Below, piece after piece: positions 9,001 through 17,515 of a stretch of DNA of 64,000 nt. The stretch's first letter is position 1. The number at the start of each line of letters is the position of its first letter. The DNA comes from a bacterium D16-50 (GTDB lineage Bacteria; Bacillota; Clostridia; Lachnospirales; Lachnospiraceae). The position numbers and the translations under genes are program-made. The notes below the pieces were generated by a model. It worked only from the letters and a program-made list of their open reading frames with translations. It did no database searches and was not told where the DNA came from. The DNA is taken from positions 1-64,000 of the forward strand of contig RAZA01000020.1 of the NCBI GenBank assembly GCA_003612485.1, given 5' to 3'.

Positions 9001-9654
9001 CAGACCGTGTTTGAACTCGCATTCCGTAATGCCATAAGGCAGTCAAGAGCCATGACGGATGACGATTTGCTGACCGCTCTTGAGGAGTACAATTATGGTG
9101 AAAAGAAAGAGCGTACTTCGGACTATTATAAGAGCGTTGCCATCCATGAGACCGGCCATGCGTATGTGTCCTATATCAGCGGAGACAAGCCTTCGTATAT
9201 CACGATTGAGTCCAGAGGTGGTTACGGCGGGTATATGCAGCATGCGAATCAGGAGGATGTGGCGAGTTACACGAGAGATGAGCTCTATGCAAGAATCAGA
9301 ATTTCATTGGCAGGCCGTGCAGCTGAGGAGGTGTTCTATGGCAAGGAGAAGTCCCTCAATACAGGGGCATCCGGCGACTTGGAGCATGCTACTGATATCG
9401 CATTCCAAATAGTATGTAAATATGGAATGGAAGATAATCAATTGATTATCCTCAAAAGGGATGAGGTGCTTCAATCTGCACTGGCCGGAGAATATACGGC
9501 TAAAGTGAATGAAATCCTGAAGAATGAGATGAAGAACACAATAACAACGATTGAAAATGCAAAAGATAAAATCCGGGAGATCGCAGATGTCCTGATCAGG
9601 GAGAACAAGCTGACAGGAAAACAGTTTCAAGAACTGATGGAAGCGGATGGGTAA
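6082..9654 (+). CDS. Hybrid-binding domain / Clp-AAA / receiver-like / FtsH-AAA-M41 protease fusion
   Basis: A 1190-residue multidomain protein. Residues 4-40 (YAVKSGRKTGIF, W20, C23 and AKFRRF) match the N-terminal RNA:DNA hybrid-binding domain of RNase H1. Residues about 240-400 form a Clp-type AAA module with Walker A GPPGVGKT (285-292) and Walker B LLFDEIEKAH. Residues about 600-690 look like a degenerate receiver domain (IDYIYGLE, GAAGFIES). Residues about 750-930 are an FtsH-type AAA (GDPGTGKT at 795-802; IFIDEIDAIG). An M41 protease follows with HETGH at 1022-1026 and GASGDLEHAT. No membrane segment is visible, unlike cellular FtsH, so it should be cytosolic. It probably unfolds and degrades proteins at RNA:DNA hybrids; the target is unknown. 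The ATG has GAGGAGG upstream. Confidence 0.85.
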   Translation: MKKMIYAVKSGRKTGIFNEWLKCSEQTNKYPNAKFRRFEYRGELEEEPEDVPGSLRHTIKEAEEFLGDLVYLGESADYLEDRSWVEEGYLPFGYKSETDNSELFSHQTEGEEEDIDEEYGKWIADNRNPDVPLGYWKTAEEMVECINIIRESNQDDIKKAAANNLNRHLKRCLLNVNLSKLTAIYKDKEEKNAIGYNPPAVADFVRQMRYTYPKPKPSEIEVIEDEVSIRQIFMQAGAIETELKDRICGQDAAIERLSEAFFNAELKARLTPNRRGPRNAYLLAGPPGVGKTLMAQQFAFRLGFPFKRFDMSEYSHHEIKEELIGYGSNWKNPQPGLLTEFVSENPECVLLFDEIEKAHITVIRIFLQILDDGICEDKYNTVNVSFKNAIIFFTTNAGKQLYSDAQNENLTLLPDEVVVDALEKDKDTETKQPFFPPEILSRMSSHTVIMLNHLKADAILELVKDDIENRFKKLKKKYGYVLSQGKEYLARTVLYSMGGSADARNVSEMAGKLVGREIRKFLELLEDKQIPDENDAGRRIEWKCDFENTTEEIRDFYFGERDCVISVFGTVKCESIGRIKGNDVRVENTIDINKFMEMIHKENVLFAVIDYIYGLENMENTLNVVDARTIGRDVLLKLREDDKEVPVYILNGSHGHEFTYKEKKALLKKGAAGFIESQCFGSRLEQTYKDVCCQMVMETLAARHQVLTYETKQGFDEKTNAGSIIFCDFKLETAVDSEDKSSILSDAERPNIKFSDVIGAEKAKEELRYFVKYLQEPKKFLMNGGKPPKGILLYGDPGTGKTMLARAMAGESDVVFLQTSATEFKSQYIGESEASIRRIFAKAKKYAPAIIFIDEIDAIGKKRTGSENMHQTESMLNALLTEMDGFRGADSNRPVFVLAATNSKVRGESDGVGSLDDALLRRFDNKVYVNLPKESEREQYILKMLADKNITTVSGEAAHNVAERTTGQSLSILQTVFELAFRNAIRQSRAMTDDDLLTALEEYNYGEKKERTSDYYKSVAIHETGHAYVSYISGDKPSYITIESRGGYGGYMQHANQEDVASYTRDELYARIRISLAGRAAEEVFYGKEKSLNTGASGDLEHATDIAFQIVCKYGMEDNQLIILKRDEVLQSALAGEYTAKVNEILKNEMKNTITTIENAKDKIREIADVLIRENKLTGKQFQELMEADG

Positions 9655-9725
9655 AGCAGAGAAAGTCTGGGGTGACCTGATAGGTATGGGAGGAAAATCA
9701 CTTGACAATATAGGGAGGGATAATT

Positions 9726-10463
9726 TTGACAGAGATTTTGTTATTAGGAACGTTCCATTTTATGGAAAGCTCTATGGATTTTTATTCCGGCGAGATACAA
9801 AATGAGCTGGATAAAATGGTTAGAAAACTAATGGAGTTTCAGCCGGATGCGATTGCAATTGAGGCAGCGGTGGATGCACAAGAATGTGTAGATGAATCCT
9901 ACAAGGTGTTTCATTTAGCAGATTTACAAGATCCAATCAAAATGCAGAATGAAACCCTTGGGGAAATATGCATGTATGGAAAGACATATCCGATTACATA
10001 CGATAATGAATCGATACAAATCGGTTATAGATTAGGGAAGCTGTTAAAGCATAGTAAGATTCATGCGATAGATGATGATACAATCTTAAATATGGATATA
10101 CTGCAAACTGAGACGCAGTCATTGAGAGAAGCCAAGAATGCGATTTATGCAGATATGAATAAGCATAGGAATGATACGATCGCAGATATGTATAATTATT
10201 ACAACAGCGAGGAGTGGTCGAGGCTCAACCACAGCGTATATATTCAGGCCAATATGATTAGTGCTGACAATGATTATGCCGGAGCTGAAATGGTGACAAA
10301 ATGGTATGAAAGAAACCTGAAAATATTTTCTAATATTCAAAGACTTGCTGCAGAGAGTGAACGGATTTTCATCATTTATGGTGCCGGCCATTTGCAAATT
10401 CTCAGGGATATGATCAATGCAGACAGTAACTTGAAGCTGGTTGATGTTTATAAATATCTGTGA
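9726..10463 (+). CDS. DUF5694 (TraB/GumN-like) protein
   Basis: A 245-residue protein with the two hallmarks of DUF5694/TraB-like proteins: an N-terminal LLGTFHF strand-loop and a C-terminal YGAGHLQIL, which bring two histidines together. The middle is helical and variable. Related Tiki/TraB folds include peptidase-like metal proteins, but no activity is proven for this family. Translation starts at TTG 9726 with GGAGG at 9714-9718. It lies 71 bp behind the AAA/FtsH gene and may share its transcript. Confidence 0.75.
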   Translation: MTEILLLGTFHFMESSMDFYSGEIQNELDKMVRKLMEFQPDAIAIEAAVDAQECVDESYKVFHLADLQDPIKMQNETLGEICMYGKTYPITYDNESIQIGYRLGKLLKHSKIHAIDDDTILNMDILQTETQSLREAKNAIYADMNKHRNDTIADMYNYYNSEEWSRLNHSVYIQANMISADNDYAGAEMVTKWYERNLKIFSNIQRLAAESERIFIIYGAGHLQILRDMINADSNLKLVDVYKYL

Positions 10464-10520
10464 TTCTTGTGCGGCGGCTCCAATGTGCAAAGCAAAATCG
10501 GGATTGTGGGGGGATGAACA

Positions 10521-11387
10521 ATGAAAGTCTTGGTAATAGGCGGCACCAGGTTTTTTGGCATACATATGGTAAATGAACTTTTATCAAAAGGCCATGAAGT
10601 CACGATTGCTACACGGGGAAATATATCAGATACATATGGTAACAGAGTCAACCGTATCATAATTGAAAGAACAAATGAACAGAGCATGAAAAGTGCTTTG
10701 AGCAGTAACTATTATGATGTTGTAATTGATAAAACTGCTTATTGCTCAAACGATATAAAATATGCAATGGAAGCCGTTAATTGTAATAAATATATCCATA
10801 TGTCCAGCACAGCCGTTTATGAGCCTAAGCACATGAATACGGTTGAAGCTGATTTTGACGGTGTTTCTAAGGAATTGGTATGGTGTGATAGGAAGGATTT
10901 TTTATACGGGGAAGTAAAGCGGCAGGCAGAGTGCGCATTGTGGCAGAAATATCGGGATAGAAATTGGATTGCGGTAAGATATCCTTTTGTAGTCGGGAGC
11001 GATGATTATACAAAAAGATTGGAATTTTACGTGGAACATACCATGAAATCTATCCCTATGGATATTGACAATTTGGATAGTCAGCTGGGATTTATCCGTT
11101 CCGATGAAGCCGGAAAATTTATGGCTTTTTTGGTTGATCAAGATTTCAGGGGCGCAATCAATGGAAGCTCCGAAGGAACTATTTCCATAAGAGAAATAAT
11201 TGAGTATGTTGAAAAGAAGACCGGAGCAAAGGCAGTTGTCGACCAAGCCGGAGCAAAGGCTCCATATAATGGAGAACCGGAATATAGCATTAATACAGAA
11301 AAGGCAAGAGCTTTAGGCTTTCGTTTTTCGATACTTCAAGACTGGATATATGAACTCTTAGATTATTTTATTCAGGGAGAAAAATAA
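10521..11387 (+). CDS. NAD-dependent epimerase/dehydratase (extended SDR)
   Basis: A 288-residue extended short-chain dehydrogenase-like protein. The N-terminal Rossmann motif is VIGGTRFFG, followed by the ATRGN loop; an HMSSTAVYE strand carries the serine region, and the C-terminal half resembles nucleotide-sugar epimerases and the CSP41-like group. The usual YxxxK is represented by LYGEVKRQAE. The substrate is unknown. The ATG follows a GGGGGG site, and the stop overlaps the ATG of the HD gene by one base, so the two are translationally coupled. Confidence 0.8.
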   Translation: MKVLVIGGTRFFGIHMVNELLSKGHEVTIATRGNISDTYGNRVNRIIIERTNEQSMKSALSSNYYDVVIDKTAYCSNDIKYAMEAVNCNKYIHMSSTAVYEPKHMNTVEADFDGVSKELVWCDRKDFLYGEVKRQAECALWQKYRDRNWIAVRYPFVVGSDDYTKRLEFYVEHTMKSIPMDIDNLDSQLGFIRSDEAGKFMAFLVDQDFRGAINGSSEGTISIREIIEYVEKKTGAKAVVDQAGAKAPYNGEPEYSINTEKARALGFRFSILQDWIYELLDYFIQGEK

Positions 11388-11992
11388 TGTTGACAATTCA
11401 AGAAGCTGAATATGAGTTGAAAAAAGGTGTTGAAATGAATTTTGGACCTTGGAAAATGCATAGTATCTCTGTGGCAACAAATGCACAATTAATAGCAGAT
11501 AAAGTGGATGGGATGGATAGTGACAAAGCATACATACTGGGATTGCTGCATGATATAGGCAGAAGAGCGGGACATAAGGAAATAGGGCATATTTTTGATG
11601 GATACGATTACATGATGAGCATAAATCAGCCAGAAATAGCACGTATTTGCCTGACACATTCTTTCCCGATCAATAATTCCGACATATACTTTGGAAAATA
11701 TGATTGTACCGCAGAACAAAAAGCTTTTCTGGATCAATATATCCAAGAAACAGCTTACGACGATTATGACAAACTAATTCAGTTATGCGATGCAATCTCA
11801 TTACCGAATGGGGCGTGCATCATGGAGAAAAGGTTGGTTGATGTGGCGCTCAGACATGGCCTGCCTGAGTTTACATTAGTTAAATGGAGAGCATATATGG
11901 AACTGAAAAAATATTTTGATGGAAAATGTGGTTGTAATATTTATTCTCTCCTGCCCAATGTTATTGAAAATTCTTATGATAGTCTTATATAA
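11387..11992 (+). CDS. HD-domain phosphohydrolase-like protein
   Basis: A 201-residue protein with HD-superfamily motifs: a histidine in PWKMHSISV, the HD pair in LGLLHDIGRR, a further GHIFDGYD and a distal aspartate in QLCDAIS. Such proteins hydrolyse nucleotides or phosphate esters using a bound metal. The specific substrate cannot be told. It begins at the ATG overlapping the stop of the dehydrogenase gene, so the two form an operon. Confidence 0.75.
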   Translation: MLTIQEAEYELKKGVEMNFGPWKMHSISVATNAQLIADKVDGMDSDKAYILGLLHDIGRRAGHKEIGHIFDGYDYMMSINQPEIARICLTHSFPINNSDIYFGKYDCTAEQKAFLDQYIQETAYDDYDKLIQLCDAISLPNGACIMEKRLVDVALRHGLPEFTLVKWRAYMELKKYFDGKCGCNIYSLLPNVIENSYDSLI

Positions 11993-12049
11993 TGTCATCA
12001 TGTGGCTGTTGTATGGTATTGATGCCGACATAGGCAAGGAGGAAGCAGA

Positions 12050-12976
12050 GTGATAAACTTGGGGCAGCTTAAAGAGATAAAAGACTTAAGAAAGGTATGG
12101 CCTCATGAGGCGCTGGATTTTACGCCATGGCTTGCAGAGGAAGAAAACCTTATGTTGTTGTCAGATGCTGTGGGCTTGGAGATTACCGTGGAAGAAACCG
12201 AGTCCAGTGTCGGTGATTTCAATGTGGATATTTACGCGACTGAAACCGGGACGGACAGAAAGATTATTATCGAAAACCAGCTGGAAGATACCAACCATGA
12301 GCACCTTGGAAAGCTGATTACATACGCATCAGGAAAAGCGGCTGATATTGTGATATGGGTTGTAAAGCATGCTCGTGAAGAGCATAGGGCGGCAATGGAA
12401 TGGCTGAATAACTATACGGATGAAAATATTGCATTTTTTCTTTTGGAGATTAAGCTGTATCAGATAGGAAATTCAGATATTGCTGTAAAATTCGAGGTCA
12501 TTGAGAAACCGAATGACTGGGTGAAAGAAATTAAACGTCAGTCAAGCAGTTCCCCTATACTGCAGGCGAGATACGATTATTGGGTTGCCTTTAACGAATA
12601 TGCTTTTAGCAATGCGGCGTTTGGCAGGGTCTTTAGCAGAAGAAAAGCCAGCACTGACCATTGGATGTCCTTAAGTGTCGGATCTTCTGCCTGCCATATC
12701 TACTTATCACAAGTCAGGAAGGACAACAATATTACCGTTGAATGGTATATCACGGATGATAAGGATCTTTATCAGAAATTTTATGCTCATAAGGCGGACA
12801 TTGAATCCGATATGGGAATGGCGCTGGACTGGAGAGAATTGCCGAATAAGAAGGCAAGCAGAATTGTGGTAATCCGTGAGGCGGATTTTGACAATAAGGA
12901 CAAATGGCCGGAGCAGTTTGAGTGGGCAATGGATGCTGCAATGAAGATGAAGAAAGCTTTTAAGAAATATTTATAG
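12050..12976 (+). CDS. DUF4268 protein with nuclease-like N-terminal domain
   Basis: A 308-residue DUF4268 protein. The N-terminal half (about residues 40-110) has the pattern of a PD-(D/E)xK fold: a VGDFNVDIYA strand, then IIIENQLE, in which the usual K is N-Q, followed by LITYASG. The C-terminal half is the DUF4268 domain proper with conserved WMSLS and EWYI strands. DUF4268 proteins often occur in mobile or defence neighbourhoods, but no function is established. The start is GTG 12050 after AAGGAGG. It closes the accessory run before pcp. Confidence 0.75.
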   Translation: MINLGQLKEIKDLRKVWPHEALDFTPWLAEEENLMLLSDAVGLEITVEETESSVGDFNVDIYATETGTDRKIIIENQLEDTNHEHLGKLITYASGKAADIVIWVVKHAREEHRAAMEWLNNYTDENIAFFLLEIKLYQIGNSDIAVKFEVIEKPNDWVKEIKRQSSSSPILQARYDYWVAFNEYAFSNAAFGRVFSRRKASTDHWMSLSVGSSACHIYLSQVRKDNNITVEWYITDDKDLYQKFYAHKADIESDMGMALDWRELPNKKASRIVVIREADFDNKDKWPEQFEWAMDAAMKMKKAFKKYL

Positions 12977-13071
12977 AGTATCATTTAGACAAAAATACAA
13001 AATGGTTTGGCTGCCGTTTGTCCAGCCAGCAAGTTATGTCAAATTGTTTGATGCATTAGTAAGGAGATGGG

Positions 13072-13836
13072 ATGGAGAAAAAGCTGTTAATTACCGGATT
13101 TGAGCCCTTTGGGGGACAAACGGTGAATCCTTCATGGGAAGCAGTGAGAAGGCTTCCGGAGGTGATCAGCGAATTTCGGCTGGTGAAAATGGAGGTGCCC
13201 GTCTTGTTCGGAGGTGCGGTTCGGGCTGTGCTTAAAAGGGCGGAGGAGGTGCGGCCGGATGTAATCCTCTGTGTTGGTCAGGCCGGAGGGCGCAGCAAGG
13301 TGACGCCGGAGGTGGCGGCCCTGAATCTGCGGGACGCCCGCATAGCAGATAATGCAGGATTCATGCCTCAGGGTGAGCCTATAGAAGCAAATGGCCCCGC
13401 AGCTTACTTTGCGACCATTCCGGTGAGGAGGATTGTGGATGCAGTGAGGGAAAAGGGGATTCCCTGCGAACTCTCGTACTCCGCAGGGGTATATGTGTGC
13501 AATGACCTGCTTTATGGGCTGCTGCACCATTATGAAGGCACGGGGGTTCAGGTGGGCTTTATACATGTTCCGTATCTGCCGGAGCAGGCAGGCGCAGGAG
13601 GTGCTGACAGCCGGACGTCTGAGGAGCAGGCAGGCGCAGGGACTGCCGACAGCCGGACGTCTGAGGAGCAGGCACGCGCAGGGGCTGCCGACAGCCGGAC
13701 GTCCGCACAGCAGGATGCCCCCGCGGTCAGAGAGGGGCGTCCGGTTCCTTGTATGTCTCTGGAAACGATTATAGAGGCGCTGGAGGGTGCGGTAAAGGCA
13801 TGTTCCGCAGGAGATTCAAAGGGTGGTTTACTGTAG
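13072..13836 (+). CDS. pcp: Pyroglutamyl-peptidase I with a repeat insertion
   Basis: Removes N-terminal pyroglutamate from peptides as a cytosolic cysteine peptidase. The expected E80 (TPEVAA), C143 (YVCNDLLY) and H165 (GFIHVPYLPEQ) triad is present, as is the N-terminal ITGFEPFGG. The protein is 254 residues against about 210-220 for the family. The excess is a tandem 14-residue repeat inserted between the histidine and the last helix (MSLETIIEALEGAV). Activity is likely, since the insertion lies outside the core. Confidence 0.9.
   Translation: MEKKLLITGFEPFGGQTVNPSWEAVRRLPEVISEFRLVKMEVPVLFGGAVRAVLKRAEEVRPDVILCVGQAGGRSKVTPEVAALNLRDARIADNAGFMPQGEPIEANGPAAYFATIPVRRIVDAVREKGIPCELSYSAGVYVCNDLLYGLLHHYEGTGVQVGFIHVPYLPEQAGAGGADSRTSEEQAGAGTADSRTSEEQARAGAADSRTSAQQDAPAVREGRPVPCMSLETIIEALEGAVKACSAGDSKGGLL
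13579..13704 (+). repeat. Three tandem 42-bp coding repeats in pcp
   Basis: Three in-frame copies of a 42-bp unit (encoding xEQAGAGxADSRTS) lie at 13579-13620, 13621-13662 and 13663-13704 with few differences. A partial fourth (AQQDAPA) follows. The copy number could vary by slippage without breaking the frame. Confidence 0.9.
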
Positions 13837-13933
13837 TTTTGGGAAGCGTAAAAAATCCGTAGAAGAGTCCTTGGGTGGGAGAGAGGAATGCGGGGCACAA
13901 ACATTTGATGCCAGCATAGGAGGGCGACGTGTT

Positions 13934-14560
13934 ATGGTAAACAGAAATAACTATCTAAAAAATCCCTGCAGAGAATCGTCTATACCTTACTGGAAAGCAA
14001 AGCATATCTCGGTTCCGGAGGGCATGAAGATACTGCACCAAGATGATTTCAATGCCGCTGAATGCACACAATTCACCGATGCACTATATTTTCGTCTGCG
14101 TCATGATCTGAAAGGCTTATTGACGCCGCGGCTGCCCCAGAGATATTCGCTCTGTGAGGCTACTGTGGGCGATTTTGTGAGGCATATCAACCAATGCTAC
14201 GATGACATATGTATCAGTGAAGCAGAACTGCAAGGATACACTGCGCGATCGGTTTACAATGCTTCTCTGTGGCTGGCGGTCAGGGATAATGAGACCAGTG
14301 ATATTGCTGCAACCGGCATAGCCGAACTGGACCGTGAGTGTGGCGAGGGCATTCTGGAGTGGATTCAAGTATCAGAGAACTGCCGTGGACATGGATTGGG
14401 CAGTTACATAGTTGCGGAATTGCTTTGGCGGATGAAAGATATGGCTCGGTTTGTCACCGTCTCCGGTCAATGCAATAATCCGACTAACCCGGAAGGCTTA
14501 TACCGCAAATGTGGATTCATCGGAAACGATGTGTGGCACATTTTGAGAAAAAGAACTTGA
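13934..14560 (+). CDS. GNAT-family N-acetyltransferase
   Basis: A 208-residue protein. The C-terminal half is a GNAT fold with an acetyl-CoA-binding segment (VSENCRGHGLGSYIV) and a final GLYRKCGFIGNDVWH motif. The N-terminal half is a separate, less conserved region. The frame is open further upstream, but the ATG at 13934 has AGGAGGG at about 13919-13925, which decides the start. The substrate is unknown. It is followed by a strong terminator, so it is likely the last gene of its transcript. Confidence 0.8.
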   Translation: MVNRNNYLKNPCRESSIPYWKAKHISVPEGMKILHQDDFNAAECTQFTDALYFRLRHDLKGLLTPRLPQRYSLCEATVGDFVRHINQCYDDICISEAELQGYTARSVYNASLWLAVRDNETSDIAATGIAELDRECGEGILEWIQVSENCRGHGLGSYIVAELLWRMKDMARFVTVSGQCNNPTNPEGLYRKCGFIGNDVWHILRKRT

Positions 14561-14641
14561 TATAAATCCCCACTAGCATCAAGCTGCCGACCTCAAATGG
14601 ATAGGCAGGCAGCAGGGAACAGATATAGAATAGGGATTGGG

Positions 14642-14680
14642 AGCTGCCTTTTTTCATAAGGAAATCAGGCAGCTTTTTTG
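14642..14680 (+). terminator. Rho-independent terminator
   Basis: An 8-bp perfect stem (AGCTGCCT at 14642-14649 paired with AGGCAGCT at 14667-14674) is followed by a T run. It separates the acetyltransferase gene from the HTH/defence block. Confidence 0.75.
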
Positions 14681-14782
14681 TGCATACTGTTGTGAGATTT
14701 TTTTTAGTTTTGTGAATTGTTGTGTAAAAATCTACAGTCTGGACTATTTTTCACACTTTTTTTACAAAATATTCCATATATG

Positions 14783-14810
14783 GTAGTAAACAGTTTCCTA
14801 AATGTACTAC
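14783..14810. promoter_or_regulatory. Candidate operator dyad before the HTH gene
   Basis: GTAGTA (14783-14788) and TACTAC (14805-14810) form an inverted repeat in an AT-rich stretch 40-65 bp before the HTH start. A TACAAT-like -10 box overlaps the right arm. It may be the binding site of the HTH protein encoded next. Confidence 0.35.
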
Positions 14811-14847
14811 AATACAAACAATGACAAAGGGGGGAGGATGGTACCGC

Positions 14848-15090
14848 ATGACGGAACAAGAGCTGATATCCAAAAGAATCGAATATTACTGTAATTTACA
14901 CAAAATGTCATATTACAAACTGTCATATCAATCCACGGTTCCGCTAACTACACTAATGCATATTATTGACGGCTCGACAAAAAATCCGGGAATCTTTACC
15001 ATGATAAAGATCTGCAATGGATTCGGCATTACCATATCAGAGTTTTTTAATTCTAAAGAGTTTGAGAACTTAGAATTTGAGGTGGAGTAA
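14848..15090 (+). CDS. XRE-family HTH regulator
   Basis: An 80-residue protein that is almost entirely an XRE helix-turn-helix (KLSYQSTVPLTTLMHIIDG region), with a C-terminal FGITISEFF helix typical of Lachnospiraceae regulators. The ATG at 14848 is preceded by GGGGAGG. It lies about 200 bp ahead of the three-gene ABC-type defence locus and is a candidate regulator of it. That link rests only on position. Confidence 0.75.
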   Translation: MTEQELISKRIEYYCNLHKMSYYKLSYQSTVPLTTLMHIIDGSTKNPGIFTMIKICNGFGITISEFFNSKEFENLEFEVE

Positions 15091-15296
15091 ATCCGTCTTA
15101 TTGGCGCAGTGAAAGCAGCGCAACTGTCCGGAGGAGATTGGACAAGTTTAAGTTCTATGCATCAAGTTGCGGAGCAATGGCAGAAGCTTTAAAGGGGATC
15201 TAAGCGAAAGGCCGTGTTGCTGTGCGCAGGGGCCGCGGATGTGCTGACGGAAAATCAGGAAATACAATTAAGCAGGGGCATCAGGGAGAAGGAAAA

Positions 15297-16787
15297 TTGG
15301 ATAACAATCATTATGTGGAAGCGCTATACAATGAAAATAGGAATGCAATACCCAGCTGGCAGGGATATGAGTATCAAGGTAAGGCAGCGTTGACAAAGTA
15401 TTTGGAGAAGCTCAATGCTGTTTTTGAATCGGAAACAAAGGAAGAATCGGCCTTGGAGGAATGCAGAAAAATAAAGTTGAAAATAGAATGGCTGGAGGAT
15501 TTTGTCATCTGTAGGTCGGGGAATATCAGTGAGATCTATCAGGTAAAAAAGACGTTAACAAACCAGAGCAAAGAGGAAGTTCTGGCCAATTTTATTTTGC
15601 AGTACAAACTGATGGGGAGAAGGAATGTTCAATGGTTTCTTGTCTATGACGAGCAGAAACAGGTACAAGCCACATTGTCGGAGAGCGAGTTTGACAATGC
15701 GTATGGAACTGCTATAGAACAAGGAGTGAAGCAGGAATTAGAGAAACTGATGACTGATAGAACCGTTGAATTTTGGAAGGACAATTTAAAGCCGAACAAT
15801 GCCTCGTCACAATGTAAGAAAACCAGAATGTATTTAAAAACATTATTTGATCTTGAATCAAAAGGGGATCGGAAAATAGGATATGAAACTAGGGAGGAAA
15901 TCGATGAAATCTGTTGCAAATATTTGACCGTTATATTGGATAAGTGCAAAAAGGATAAGGATGATTATTTGGATTTTAAAGAAAAGCTGAATATAATTCA
16001 GATGCCGGCCAGCTGTTTGGAGAAAGACTGCAAGAACTACATACAAAAGATTCCCCTAAGCGTTCGGTGCAATGGAACGCTTTCCAAAGAAGACATTTTT
16101 CAGAAAATGTGGTGCAAAGTGTATGAGAAGCTGGAAAAAGTCAAAAGCAAAAAAGAGAACTATGAATTTATCTTTGAAGATGTGGAAGAAGTATGTAAAG
16201 ATGCGGACAATGTGATTTACAAGTGGCATAATAGCTTGTCAATGATTAAGAAGAGACTCTTGAATGGTTTTGTAAAGCCGCATTGTAAGAAGTGCATCAA
16301 TGGTCCTGACGGGGAAAACTGCAGTGGCAGTGGCTGTGTCTATTCGGAGATTAAGGACTTGAAAATGGATACGTTGATAGATGCAATGAACTTAGAATAC
16401 CCTAGTTTTAGAGCAAATACGGCTATGGAGTCCGTTCAAAACAAAATTTCTGATAGGAAACTAGACCTGATGATGGATATGATCGAATTCTTTGGTACAG
16501 ACTGCGTGACAAAGGATAATGAAGCCATAGCGCTGAAGAATGCCTTGTATTTTGTGTCGAGTATCCTGAAGGGAAGAACTATTCACGAAAAAATATTGTC
16601 TAATTATTGGGAACATACAAAAATATACCGGGATTTTGAATATGTCTTGACAGAGGATGTGGAATATGAGCTTGATGAAGAAAATATATCTATTTTGAAA
16701 AAGAATTACGAGAGTGATCAGGATGAAATAAGTTTTCTTGATACCCGCAAAACGAAATTTCTGGATTATAGAAGGGTGAAGATATGA
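15297..16787 (+). CDS. Lamassu/ABC-3C-like effector with Cap4-type nuclease domain
   Basis: A 496-residue protein. The N-terminal ~120 residues carry a WQGYEYQGKAAL helix, a WLEDFVI acidic strand and an IYQVKK motif, the pattern of Cap4-type PD-(D/E)xK dsDNA nucleases used as effectors in Lamassu/DdmABC and other ABC-three-component systems. The remainder is helical with a cysteine cluster (CKKC...CSGSGC near residues 340-360). TTG 15297 is chosen because GGGAGAAGGA lies 5-6 bp before it; GTG 15222 is possible. The stop overlaps the next gene by 4 bp. In this family the effector is thought to be unleashed when the SMC partner senses invading DNA. Confidence 0.75.
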   Translation: MDNNHYVEALYNENRNAIPSWQGYEYQGKAALTKYLEKLNAVFESETKEESALEECRKIKLKIEWLEDFVICRSGNISEIYQVKKTLTNQSKEEVLANFILQYKLMGRRNVQWFLVYDEQKQVQATLSESEFDNAYGTAIEQGVKQELEKLMTDRTVEFWKDNLKPNNASSQCKKTRMYLKTLFDLESKGDRKIGYETREEIDEICCKYLTVILDKCKKDKDDYLDFKEKLNIIQMPASCLEKDCKNYIQKIPLSVRCNGTLSKEDIFQKMWCKVYEKLEKVKSKKENYEFIFEDVEEVCKDADNVIYKWHNSLSMIKKRLLNGFVKPHCKKCINGPDGENCSGSGCVYSEIKDLKMDTLIDAMNLEYPSFRANTAMESVQNKISDRKLDLMMDMIEFFGTDCVTKDNEAIALKNALYFVSSILKGRTIHEKILSNYWEHTKIYRDFEYVLTEDVEYELDEENISILKKNYESDQDEISFLDTRKTKFLDYRRVKI

Positions 16788-17515
16788 GAGATATATTGTG
16801 GAAAATTTTTGAAAATCACGGGTTTTGTGAAAAAACAGAGGAAAGATTCATCGATCCCAATTCGGCTGGCGAACCGGATGAGATTTTTATCAATGCACAA
16901 GATGAGATGTATTTTATAATGACCGGAGAACTGTGCAATGACACATTGAGCCGGATTATCAGTGTCTGTGCCGAGGAGGAGAAGCATGAGTTCTACAAAA
17001 AGCGCTGGAAGTCCAACTGGGTTCTTGTGTATATGACAGAGATTTCTGGGGAACTGACCAAAGAACAAAAAAGAATTGTCATGCAAATAGAAGAGAATAA
17101 GTTTTTTTGTAGGAAATATGTATTCTGGTATTCCGATCAAGAGAAGGAGGCGTTAAAGGAGTTTTGTGATAATGTATTTTCAAAAGAGGTTCTGCATGAA
17201 AAGATAAGCGATGATAAGGCTTTTAATGAGTTTAAGAAAAAAGGCCATAGAGGGTATGAATGTTTATCACGACTATATATCAAGCTGCCGTTTCTGAGCC
17301 TTGAGCAAATGCCGGCTACAGAGGATACAATTTTCACCTGCGTTTATGAGGAGCTTAGATCCGTCAGCGAGGTAGCGGCAGAGCTGTTTGAGGACGGAGA
17401 AATAGAGGGAATTTTAAATGAGATTGAGCTGGACAGCAAAGATCTGAAGGAAGTTGAGAAGAAGCTCAAGAATCTGGAGAAAGCTGAGAAAAAGACGGAG
17501 ACGATTACGGGGTAA
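16784..17515 (+). CDS. Middle component of the ABC-three-component (LmuC/DdmB-like) system
   Basis: A 243-residue acidic protein with an alpha/beta N-terminal part (FIDPNSAGEPDEIFI, WVLVYMTE) and a coiled-coil C-terminal tail rich in E and K. It has no catalytic motif. It lies between the nuclease-like gene and the SMC-like ATPase gene, overlapping both (4 bp and 1 bp). That is the position and size of the middle component in ABC-3C and Lamassu loci. The role is assigned mainly from this context. Confidence 0.65.
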   Translation: MRDILWKIFENHGFCEKTEERFIDPNSAGEPDEIFINAQDEMYFIMTGELCNDTLSRIISVCAEEEKHEFYKKRWKSNWVLVYMTEISGELTKEQKRIVMQIEENKFFCRKYVFWYSDQEKEALKEFCDNVFSKEVLHEKISDDKAFNEFKKKGHRGYECLSRLYIKLPFLSLEQMPATEDTIFTCVYEELRSVSEVAAELFEDGEIEGILNEIELDSKDLKEVEKKLKNLEKAEKKTETITG

